From positions 1 through 5,715 of the forward strand of contig JAFUBJ010000423.1 of NCBI GenBank assembly GCA_017460265.1: a stretch of 5,715 bases of DNA, written 5' to 3'. Numbering within the stretch: position 1 is the first letter of the stretch; each line of letters begins with the position of its first letter. This document shows positions 1 through 5,007 of this stretch, one piece after another. This stretch comes from Atopobiaceae bacterium (GTDB taxonomy: Bacteria; Actinomycetota; Coriobacteriia; Coriobacteriales; Atopobiaceae). The notes under the pieces were generated by a model. The model had not been told where the DNA came from, did no database searches, and saw only the letters and a program-made list of their open reading frames with translations. Made by a program: the position numbers and the translations under genes.

Positions 1-187
1 GTAAATAGGGCCGTTGTTCAAGTGGCCTCGTTCTCGATCGTGGGCCGTGTCGGCCTCGTTCCCTGGCATTTGCCCGATCAGGCGCGCGCCTCGCTCGATC
101 GGGGTACCCGGCCAGTACGTGGTCCTTTTCAAATTACCTACGGTAAGCGCCCCGAGCAGAAAATCTAATAAAAGGCTAACTAAAGTG
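1..187. other. Left-edge region without a supportable gene
   Basis: No frame here has a start codon with a good Shine-Dalgarno and a recognisable product. Two short direct repeats are visible: GGCCTCGTT at 24-32 and 52-60, and CTCGATCG at 33-40 and 94-101. Base composition changes at about 127: the left part is GC-rich like the rest of the window, while about 127-230 is AT-rich, as expected for a promoter region. A minus-strand frame is open from an ATG at 240-238 to the left edge (80 codons), but it has no good ribosome binding site and would overlap the + strand promoter, so it is treated as unproven. Confidence 0.55.
134..146. promoter_or_regulatory. Small dyad upstream of the cassette promoter
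   Basis: TTACC-TAC-GGTAA is a perfect 5-bp inverted repeat around a 3-nt centre, about 40 nt upstream of the -35 box. Its odd-centred form resembles the dyad at 199-213, although the arm sequences differ. It could be a binding site for the HTH protein or for the recombinase. A 5-bp dyad also arises by chance, so this is only a candidate. Confidence 0.2.
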
Positions 188-216
188 TTGACAATGAAAT
201 CGTTAGCAACGATAAT
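188..216 (+). promoter_or_regulatory. Strong sigma-70-type promoter of the HTH-recombinase cassette
   Basis: TTGACA at 188-193 matches the -35 consensus exactly. It is followed by a 17-nt spacer and GATAAT at 211-216, one mismatch from TATAAT. The surroundings are AT-rich within an otherwise very GC-rich window. Transcription should start near 222-224, giving a leader of only about 15 nt that just contains the Shine-Dalgarno of the HTH gene. It is the only near-consensus promoter I see in the window, so it probably drives the three cassette genes and possibly, by readthrough, the late genes. Confidence 0.8.
199..213. promoter_or_regulatory. Operator-like dyad over the promoter spacer and -10 box
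   Basis: ATCGTT-AGC-AACGAT is a perfect 6-bp inverted repeat with a 3-nt centre, lying between the -35 box and the first bases of the -10 box. A second short perfect dyad, ATGG-AA-CCAT, follows at 215-224 over the expected start site. A protein bound here would exclude RNA polymerase. The adjacent HTH protein is the obvious candidate repressor. The recombinase is another, because resolvase sites of the gamma-delta/Tn3 type overlap the promoter of their own gene. Confidence 0.4.
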
Positions 217-225
217 GGAACCATC

Positions 226-233
226 GAAAGGAG
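226..233 (+). promoter_or_regulatory. Ribosome binding site fixing the HTH gene start
   Basis: GAAAGGAG ends 5 nt before the ATG at 239. The frame is open further upstream, with in-frame ATGs at 14, 194 and 215, but these lie before the expected transcription start or inside the promoter. The ATG at 239 is therefore the real start. Confidence 0.75.
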
Positions 234-238
234 CAGCC

Positions 239-484
239 ATGACCATCCGAGAGATCCTGAGGAACGCCATCGACGAGTCGGCCACCTGGTCGCAGAACCG
301 CCTCGCCGTCGCCATAGGCCTGAGCGGCCCCGCCATGTCGAACCGTCTGAAGGCCGACGGTCGCGACGTCAAGGTCGGCTTCGTCGTGGCGGTGCTCGAC
401 CGCCTCGGGTACGACCTGGTCGTGGTAAAGAAGAATTCGAGACTGCCTAACGGCTCCTTCGTCGTGACCGCCGAGGAGGAGTAG
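239..484 (+). CDS. Small Xre-like helix-turn-helix DNA-binding protein
   Basis: An 81-residue protein, probably a transcriptional regulator. Residues 17-42 fit a Cro/Xre helix-turn-helix: a recognition-scaffold helix around QNRLAVAIG (20-28), the turn LSG, then a second helix around AMSNRLK (32-38). A following helix ends in LDRLGYDLVVV (53-63), the usual C-terminal finish of small Xre proteins in which the chain turns into a beta strand. The acidic tail ends EEE, and those codons form the GAGGAGGAG Shine-Dalgarno of the recombinase gene, which begins 2 nt after the stop. It is the first gene after the strong promoter, which carries an operator-like dyad, so autoregulation is likely. It might instead help recruit or control the recombinase. 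It is shorter than a typical small terminase subunit, and I see no feature that makes it one. Confidence 0.75.
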   Translation: MTIREILRNAIDESATWSQNRLAVAIGLSGPAMSNRLKADGRDVKVGFVVAVLDRLGYDLVVVKKNSRLPNGSFVVTAEEE

Positions 485-486
485 CC

Positions 487-1089
487 ATGCTGTACGGGTA
501 CGTGAGGGTCTCCACCGTCGAGCAGAGCGAGGAGCGCCAGGTGCGCTCGATGCTCGCCGAGGGCGTCGAGCCTGGGAACGTCTACGTCGACAAGGCGAGC
601 GGCAAGGACATGGACCGCCCCGGCTGGGCCGCGCTCATGGGGGCCGTCGCGCCAGGCGACGTGGTCGTGCTCGATAGCCTCGACCGCCTCGGGCGCTCCT
701 ACGACGACGTGACCGTGGAGTGGCGCAGGCTGACCCGCGAGGTCGGCGTGCAGCTCCGCGTGCTCGACCTCCCGTTCTTCGACAGCGAGGGCTTCGCGGC
801 CATGGGCGACGTGGGAAGGTGCGTGGAGGACATGCTTCTGTCCCTGCTCGCCTACGTGGCCGAGACCGAGCGCAAGAAGATGCTCAGGCGGCAGGCCGAG
901 GGCATCGCCGTTGCGAAGGAGCGCGGGGCGTACAGGGGCCGCTCGAAGGCCGAGTTCGACGTCGACGTGATAGCCGAGGCCAACGCCCTGCTGGCCGGTG
1001 GCGGCACGAGGGCGGACGTGGCGCGCCTGCTGGGCGTGCACCGCAACACCGTCTCCAACATGATCCGCGACGGGAGGCTGGTCGCATGA
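487..1089 (+). CDS. Small serine recombinase (resolvase/invertase family)
   Basis: A 200-residue site-specific recombinase, the usual length for the resolvase/invertase group. The N-terminal catalytic domain opens with YGYVRVST (3-10), giving nucleophile Ser9 and Arg7. The second signature, LDRLGRS (65-71), supplies Arg67 and Arg70, equivalent to the paired active-site arginines of gamma-delta resolvase. A long dimerisation helix spans about 113-145 (VEDMLLSLLAYVAETERKK), and GAYRGRSK (147-154) links to a C-terminal helix-turn-helix at about 162-196 with ADVARLLGVHRNTVSNMIRDG-type spacing. The active site looks complete. Enzymes of this type cut both strands through a phosphoserine bond and resolve or invert DNA between short dyad sites. 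In a prophage it could invert a tail-fibre or promoter segment, resolve dimers or mediate integration; the window does not show which. The ATG has a GAGGAGGAG Shine-Dalgarno at 473-481. The gene is probably co-transcribed and translationally coupled with the HTH gene. Confidence 0.9.
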   Translation: MLYGYVRVSTVEQSEERQVRSMLAEGVEPGNVYVDKASGKDMDRPGWAALMGAVAPGDVVVLDSLDRLGRSYDDVTVEWRRLTREVGVQLRVLDLPFFDSEGFAAMGDVGRCVEDMLLSLLAYVAETERKKMLRRQAEGIAVAKERGAYRGRSKAEFDVDVIAEANALLAGGGTRADVARLLGVHRNTVSNMIRDGRLVA

Positions 1090-1373
1090 GGCGCGCGCAC
1101 GTCGACGCGAGCGAGCCGATGTTCGGCGGCTCGCGCCTGCCCCTGACCAACCCGTGGTTCGTCAACCTCGCCAAGACGCCGCGCATGTGCCCCGAGTGCC
1201 ACGCGACCACCGTGTGGGAGGGCACGCTCAACCCGGACGCGGCCTACGAGCGCTGCCCCGCGTGCGGGTGGTTCCAGACGCACCTCGCGCCGCCGGGGTT
1301 CGAGGGCAGCAGGTGCGCCCCCGTGGGAGGCGCGCCGAGGGGCGAGGTGGTACAGTTCAGGCCGAGGACGTAG
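1086..1373 (+). CDS. Orphan zinc-ribbon protein
   Basis: A 95-residue protein of unknown function. It carries two CPxC knuckles, CPEC at 35-38 and CPAC at 57-60, separated by 18 residues. This is the pattern of a zinc ribbon that binds one zinc ion through four cysteines. The region before it (NPWFVNLAKTPRM, 22-34) and the glycine/proline/arginine-rich tail (68-95) match no family I recognise. The start overlaps the recombinase stop as ATGA, and GGGAGG at 1072-1077 is a good Shine-Dalgarno 8 nt upstream, so translation is coupled to the recombinase. Such small phage zinc ribbons can bind DNA or RNA or act as accessory factors to nucleases and recombinases, but that is only inference. Its place before the terL leader hairpin makes it the last gene of the cassette. 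Confidence 0.75.
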   Translation: MRRAHVDASEPMFGGSRLPLTNPWFVNLAKTPRMCPECHATTVWEGTLNPDAAYERCPACGWFQTHLAPPGFEGSRCAPVGGAPRGEVVQFRPRT

Positions 1374-1401
1374 CGCGGGAGGGCGCTTCGCCGGGCGACG
1401 G

Positions 1402-1434
1402 AGGGGTTCCGCCACGTGACGTGGCAGGACCCCT
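1402..1434 (+). terminator. Strong hairpin between cassette and terL, possible terminator or attenuator
   Basis: AGGGGT (1402-1407) pairs with ACCCCT (1429-1434). Inside, after a G-T wobble, one C-G pair and one mismatch, GCCACG (1411-1416) pairs with CGTGGC (1420-1425) around a TGA loop. The following bases, 1435-1444, are pyrimidine-rich (TCTCTCGTTT) but not a clean T run, so termination may be partial. A smaller hairpin GGCG-CTT-CGCC precedes it at 1382-1392. Its position after the zinc-ribbon gene and before the terL Shine-Dalgarno suits a partial terminator, an mRNA-processing or stability element, or a recognition site near the packaging start. Confidence 0.5.
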
Positions 1435-1455
1435 TCTCTCGTTTGGAGGCACCCT

Positions 1456-3135
1456 ATGGATTACCAGCTCGCGCTGGACGCCGTGCTGGCGTCGGCTATG
1501 GAGGCGGACGGCCCGGAGCCGTTCGAGGACGCGATTCCCCTCCTGGGGGCCTTGCTGGGCGAGCACCCCGTCGAGGAGATGGCCTACGCGCGCTTCCTGC
1601 GCGAGGTCGCGACGGCCCGCGTGGCCGCGCTCGTCGGGACGGACCCGTCAGGAGCGGGCCGCATCGTGCTCGCCGTCGAGGAGATGCTGCGCGTCAACGC
1701 GCGCGACGACTTCGACAGCTACATGCTCTACATGGAGTGGGGCCGCGAGCCTGAGAAGCGGTTCTACCAGCCGAGGCGGCACGTGCTGCTGCCGCTCGTG
1801 GGTGACCTACAGGACCTCGCGGACGGCAGGCTCGACTTCCTCTCCATCTCCCTGCCGCCGCGCGTGGGCAAGTCGACCATGTGCATCTTCTTCCTGACGT
1901 GGGTCATGGGGCGCCACCCGAGGCGCGCCAACGTCATGAGCGGCCACTCCGACAAGCTCACCAAGGGCTTCCACCGGGAGGCCCTCGGCATCATCACCGA
2001 CGACAACACCTACCGCTTCGCGCGCGTCTTCCCCGGCTCGCCGCTCGTGGGGTCGTCGTTCGCGGACGAGACGATCCAGTTGCGCGGCAGCAGCGAGCGC
2101 TTCCCGACGCTCACCTGCCGCTCGGTCGACGGCACGCTCACCGGCGCGGTCGAGGTGGGGCGCGACGCCCTGCTCTACTGCGACGACCTCGTGTCGGACC
2201 GCGAGGAGGCCCTGTCGGCGGACCGCATGGACAAGCTCTACAGCGCCTACCTGAACCAGCTGAAGGACCGCAAGCTCGACGGGGCGAGGGAGCTGCACGT
2301 GGGCACGCGCTGGGTGCCCAACGACGTCATCGGGCGCATCGAGGAGCAGTACGAGGGCGACCCGCGCTACCGCTTCGTGACGCTGCCCGCGCTCGGCGAG
2401 GACGGCGAGACCAACTTCACCTACGACTACGGCCTCGGGTTCTCGACGCGCTACTACGAGGACATGCGCGCCTCGCTCGTGGAGAACGGCGAGGGCGACA
2501 GCTGGGATGCCAAGTACATGGGGAAGCCCGTCTGGATAGGTGGCCTCATGTTCGCGCGCGACGAGCTGAGGCTCTACGACGGTCGCCTGCCGAGGGGCGA
2601 CGACGGCCAGCCGCTCGAACCGGACGGCGTGATCGCCGTGTGCGATACCAAGGACCGTGGTGCCGACTACGCGTGCCTGCCGGTGGCCTACGTCTACGGG
2701 CGCGACTACTACGTGCACGACGTGGTCTGCGACAACTCGCTCCCCGAGGTGGTCGAGCCGCGCATCGTCGCCGCTCTCGTGCGCAACGACGTGGGCGTGG
2801 CCCGCTTCGAGAGCAACAGCGCGGGTGGCCGCGTCGCCGACGACATCGCCGAGGAGTGCGGCAGGCAGGGGCACTCCATCGCCATATCCAAGAAGTTCTC
2901 GACCGAGAACAAGGAGACGCGCATCATCACCGACTCGATGTGGATCAAGGAGCACTGCCTGTTCCGCTCTGACGACCCGTCGGCAGACTACAAGCGCTTC
3001 ATGTCGATGCTCACCCACTACACGACCGAGGGCAAGAACAAGCACGACGACGCCCCCGACGCCATGTCGATGCTCAAGCGCTACGCCACCTCCCTCACCC
3101 GCGCCCGCGTCGAGGCGGTGCGTCGAATAGCCTGA
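1456..3135 (+). CDS. terL: Phage terminase large subunit (ATPase and nuclease)
   Basis: A 559-residue DNA-packaging motor protein, full length for the family. Residues 1-85 form an N-terminal helical extension. The adenine-binding neighbourhood FYQPRRH (103-109) leads to the Walker A motif LPPRVGKST (133-141). The Walker B region is LLYCDDLV (239-246) with acidic Asp243/Asp244. GTRW (283-286) followed by ND fits the ATPase coupling motif. The C-terminal nuclease has the RNase H-like acidic pattern: Asp397 in VCDTKDRG, Glu452 in FESNSAGG, and the final HDDAPDA (530-536). The protein cuts concatemeric phage DNA and drives it into the procapsid through the portal. GGAGG at 1445-1449, 6 nt from the ATG, supports the start. 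The portal gene follows after an unusually long spacer. No small subunit is recognisable upstream. The motifs look intact, so the protein should be active. Confidence 0.95.
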   Translation: MDYQLALDAVLASAMEADGPEPFEDAIPLLGALLGEHPVEEMAYARFLREVATARVAALVGTDPSGAGRIVLAVEEMLRVNARDDFDSYMLYMEWGREPEKRFYQPRRHVLLPLVGDLQDLADGRLDFLSISLPPRVGKSTMCIFFLTWVMGRHPRRANVMSGHSDKLTKGFHREALGIITDDNTYRFARVFPGSPLVGSSFADETIQLRGSSERFPTLTCRSVDGTLTGAVEVGRDALLYCDDLVSDREEALSADRMDKLYSAYLNQLKDRKLDGARELHVGTRWVPNDVIGRIEEQYEGDPRYRFVTLPALGEDGETNFTYDYGLGFSTRYYEDMRASLVENGEGDSWDAKYMGKPVWIGGLMFARDELRLYDGRLPRGDDGQPLEPDGVIAVCDTKDRGADYACLPVAYVYGRDYYVHDVVCDNSLPEVVEPRIVAALVRNDVGVARFESNSAGGRVADDIAEECGRQGHSIAISKKFSTENKETRIITDSMWIKEHCLFRSDDPSADYKRFMSMLTHYTTEGKNKHDDAPDAMSMLKRYATSLTRARVEAVRRIA

Positions 3136-3227
3136 CGACTCCCGAACACTCCCGACGAGTCCGGGCCACTGGCGACGACTCGGGAACGCCTCTGGGCGGC
3201 TCGGGCGCCGCGTGCCAACCTCTGCCT

Positions 3228-3246
3228 CGGCGGAACCTCTCCGCCG
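3228..3246 (+). repeat. Perfect 7-bp hairpin in the terL-portal spacer
   Basis: CGGCGGA (3228-3234) and TCCGCCG (3240-3246) are exact inverted repeats around the 5-nt loop ACCTC. All seven pairs are Watson-Crick and six are G-C, so the RNA hairpin should be stable. No T run follows, so it is not a standard intrinsic terminator. Confidence 0.5.
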
Positions 3247-3263
3247 TCGGCGTCGCGCCCCCT

Positions 3264-3289
3264 CCCACGGGTCTTCCCATTCCCGTGGG
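3264..3289 (+). repeat. Perfect 8-bp hairpin in the terL-portal spacer
   Basis: CCCACGGG (3264-3271) and CCCGTGGG (3282-3289) are exact inverted repeats around a 10-nt pyrimidine-rich loop. CGCG at 3254-3257 and 3290-3293 can extend the stem if 3258-3263 bulges out. This is the longest perfect stem in the spacer. It lacks a following T run, so an attenuation or mRNA-stability role is as likely as termination. Confidence 0.5.
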
Positions 3290-3338
3290 CGCGCCTCTCC
3301 CGCGAGCGGGGGCCGACGTGCCGACACCTTCTGACCTT

Positions 3339-3343
3339 GGAGG
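3339..3343 (+). promoter_or_regulatory. Ribosome binding site fixing the portal GTG start
   Basis: GGAGG lies 6 nt before the GTG at 3350, the same spacing as in terL. The next in-frame ATG is about 20 codons downstream, inside the conserved N-terminal region, so the GTG is the better start. The context TTGGAGGC(C)ACCC is almost identical to that before terL (1443-1454). Confidence 0.7.
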
Positions 3344-3349
3344 CCACCC

Positions 3350-4927
3350 GTGCCAGACGCCGAGCAGACAGATGCCATCACCGTCAGCGTTCCCGACGAG
3401 GCCGTGCCGCGCATGGCGCGATACATGGGCCGCTACGAGGTGCTGACGAGCGAGGAGACGGTCGACGCGTCGAACGTGGTCGCGGTCATCCAGCACGCCA
3501 AGATGGCGTTCGGGACGAACCGCGAGCAGGCCCGCTACCTCTGGAACTACTATCGCGGCAACCAGCCGATCATCTGGGAGAAGGTCAAAGACGTCCGCCC
3601 GGAGATCGACAACCGCATCGTGGAGAACCACGCCAAGGAGATAGTCGACTTCAAGGTCGGCTACCAGCTCGCCGAGCCGCTGCAATACGTCCTGCGCCAC
3701 CACGACGGCTCGAAGGGTCCGCTCGCGGACGAGTCCGACGAGACGGACGAGGCGAGGGACGCGCACCTCGCGGACATCAACGAGCTGAACACCCTCATGT
3801 TCGCCGACAACAAGGAGTCGGACGACCGCGAGCTGTTCGAGTGGCTCTGCATCTGCGGCATCGGCTTCCGCATCTGCGAGGCGAGCGACGGCAGCGACGC
3901 CCCCTTCGAGCAGCACACCCTCAGCCCCCTTGAGACCTTCGTCGTCCGCGAGTCGTCGTACCGCCGACGCCCCGTGCTGGGCGTGTGGGTGGGCAAGCTC
4001 GCCGACGGCACCGAGGTCTACAACGCCTGGACCGACAAGAGGCTCTACACCGTGGTCGGCGACCAGGTCACGTCCGAGGAGGCGCACACCTACGGCAGGG
4101 TCCCCATCGTCGAGTACCAGCTCAACAAGGCCCGAATGGGCGCGTTCGAGCCAGCGCTCCCGCTGCTCGACGCCATGAACGCCATCACCTCGGGTCGTCT
4201 CGACGGCATGGAGCAGACCGTGCAGTCGCTCATGAAGTTCATCAACTGCGACATCGACGAGACGACTTTCTCGAACATGCTCAAGCTCGGTGCAGTCAAG
4301 GTCACCTCCCAGGAGGGGACCAAGGGCGACGTCGACTTCATCAAGAACGACCTCGACCAGAGCCAGACGCAGGTGACCAAGGACGACGTCTACCGGGCGG
4401 TCGTCAACATCTGCGGCATGCCCAACCGCAACGGCACGAGTGGCAGCAGCTCAGACACGGGCGCGGCAGTCCTGCTGCGCGACGGTTGGAGCCTTGCCGA
4501 GAGCCACGCGAAGGGCTACGAGCTTGAGTTCAAGAAGGCGGAGCGCGAGTTCCTGCGCGTCGTGCTCTCGATCTGCGAGCAGTCGAGCGAGGTGTCGGTC
4601 GATCTGCGCATCCGCGACATCGAGCTGGCCTTCAACAGGCGCAACTACGAGAACCTGCTCGTCAAGGTGCAGGCGCTCACGGGAATGCTCCCGGAGGGCT
4701 TCGAGATCCACCCCGAGGTGGCGTTCCGCCACAGCGGCCTCTTCAGCGACCCCGAGTCGGCCTACCTGGAATCCCGCCAGTGGACCGAGGAGCGCGCGGA
4801 GGAGCGCGAGCAGAAGGCCCTCGACCTCGCCGTCCGGCAGGGCGCGCAGGAGGGTCCGACCGATCCCGGCCCGCAGGCCGGGTCCCCGCAGAGGGGCGAC
4901 GACGGGGCACCGGCCCCGAGCGCATAG
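3350..4927 (+). CDS. Phage portal protein, SPP1 Gp6 type
   Basis: A 525-residue protein of usual length for SPP1-type portals, which form a twelve-subunit ring at the capsid vertex through which TerL pumps DNA and to which the tail connector binds. Family-like segments in order: YLWNYYRGNQPI (63-74), an N-terminal motif; NRIVENHAKEIVDFKVGY (88-105), the conserved membrane-distal wing start; VPIVEYQLNK (251-260) followed by LLDAMNAITSGRLDG (272-286), typical of the stem and helical region; and SSDTGAAVLLRDG (367-379) before a long helix (385-410). The last 30 residues are proline-, glycine- and acid-rich and likely disordered. A GGCC-rich hairpin (4865-4882: CCCGGCC-CGCA-GGCCGGG) is encoded in this tail. 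Translation starts at GTG with a GGAGG 6 nt upstream. No minor head protein of the MuF type follows; the scaffold gene comes next. Confidence 0.92.
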   Translation: MPDAEQTDAITVSVPDEAVPRMARYMGRYEVLTSEETVDASNVVAVIQHAKMAFGTNREQARYLWNYYRGNQPIIWEKVKDVRPEIDNRIVENHAKEIVDFKVGYQLAEPLQYVLRHHDGSKGPLADESDETDEARDAHLADINELNTLMFADNKESDDRELFEWLCICGIGFRICEASDGSDAPFEQHTLSPLETFVVRESSYRRRPVLGVWVGKLADGTEVYNAWTDKRLYTVVGDQVTSEEAHTYGRVPIVEYQLNKARMGAFEPALPLLDAMNAITSGRLDGMEQTVQSLMKFINCDIDETTFSNMLKLGAVKVTSQEGTKGDVDFIKNDLDQSQTQVTKDDVYRAVVNICGMPNRNGTSGSSSDTGAAVLLRDGWSLAESHAKGYELEFKKAEREFLRVVLSICEQSSEVSVDLRIRDIELAFNRRNYENLLVKVQALTGMLPEGFEIHPEVAFRHSGLFSDPESAYLESRQWTEERAEEREQKALDLAVRQGAQEGPTDPGPQAGSPQRGDDGAPAPSA

Positions 4928-5007
4928 CGGCCACAGCGTGAGAGTGGCACAGGTATCCGTGCGGTGCCCGCCGCGTGAACAATGGGCGTATACGGAGAGG
5001 ACATGAC
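4928..5007 (+). other. Portal-scaffold intergenic spacer
   Basis: An 80-nt gap with no gene. GGCAC at 4946-4950 can pair with GTGCC at 4964-4968, or GCAC (4947-4950) with GTGC (4959-4962) around an inner GG-TAT-CC, so a weak hairpin is possible. I see no promoter and no T-tract terminator. Confidence 0.4.
4994..5000 (+). promoter_or_regulatory. Ribosome binding site fixing the scaffold start
   Basis: GGAGAGG ends 7 nt before the ATG at 5008. The frame is open upstream to a GTG at 4975, but that codon lacks a Shine-Dalgarno and would add eleven residues unlike the family N terminus, so 5008 is chosen. Confidence 0.7.

Larger units (their letters stand above)
3136..3349 (+). other. Structured non-coding spacer between terL and portal genes
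   Basis: These 214 nt contain no ATG in any + frame and no plausible gene, which is unusual in a compact late operon. The stretch is very GC-rich and full of inverted repeats. Those seen are CGAGTC/GACTCG (3156-3161 with 3177-3182) enclosing GCC-ACT-GGC; CGGCGGA/TCCGCCG (3228-3234 with 3240-3246); CCCACGGG/CCCGTGGG (3264-3271 with 3282-3289); and CCCG/CGGG (3299-3302 with 3307-3310). GTCGGC at 3246-3251 could also pair with GCCGAC at 3312-3317 or 3320-3325, closing the last two hairpins into a multi-branch structure. GACGACTC is directly repeated at 3134-3141 and 3174-3181. Possible roles are an attenuator, an RNA-processing site, a small RNA or a packaging site. Confidence 0.5.

Noticed and set aside
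14..238. N-terminal extension of the HTH protein by 75 residues
   Set aside because: The extension crosses the promoter, and the Shine-Dalgarno and expected transcript start both point to the ATG at 239.
852..1415. Minus-strand open frame opposite the recombinase and zinc-ribbon genes
   Set aside because: Arg/Ala/Pro-rich shadow of two genes that have clear motifs and good starts on the other strand.
3081..3347. Possible minus-strand small gene in the terL-portal spacer
   Set aside because: It needs a GTG start, has an arginine-rich low-complexity product and overlaps the end of terL; nothing supports translation.
1807..3426. A 539-codon minus-strand open frame opposite terL
   Set aside because: It lies antisense to a gene with complete terminase motifs. 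Its product is Val/Ala/Arg/His-rich without any recognisable domain, as expected of the complementary frame in GC-rich coding DNA.
3095..4087. A 330-codon minus-strand open frame opposite the portal gene and spacer
   Set aside because: Low-complexity composition, no good ribosome site, and overlap with the portal gene and its structured leader mark it as a shadow frame.
4865..4882. Perfect 7-bp hairpin CCCGGCC-CGCA-GGCCGGG as a terminator
   Set aside because: It is inside the coding part of the portal tail, no T run follows, and GC-rich coding sequence for Pro/Gly residues readily gives such stems.
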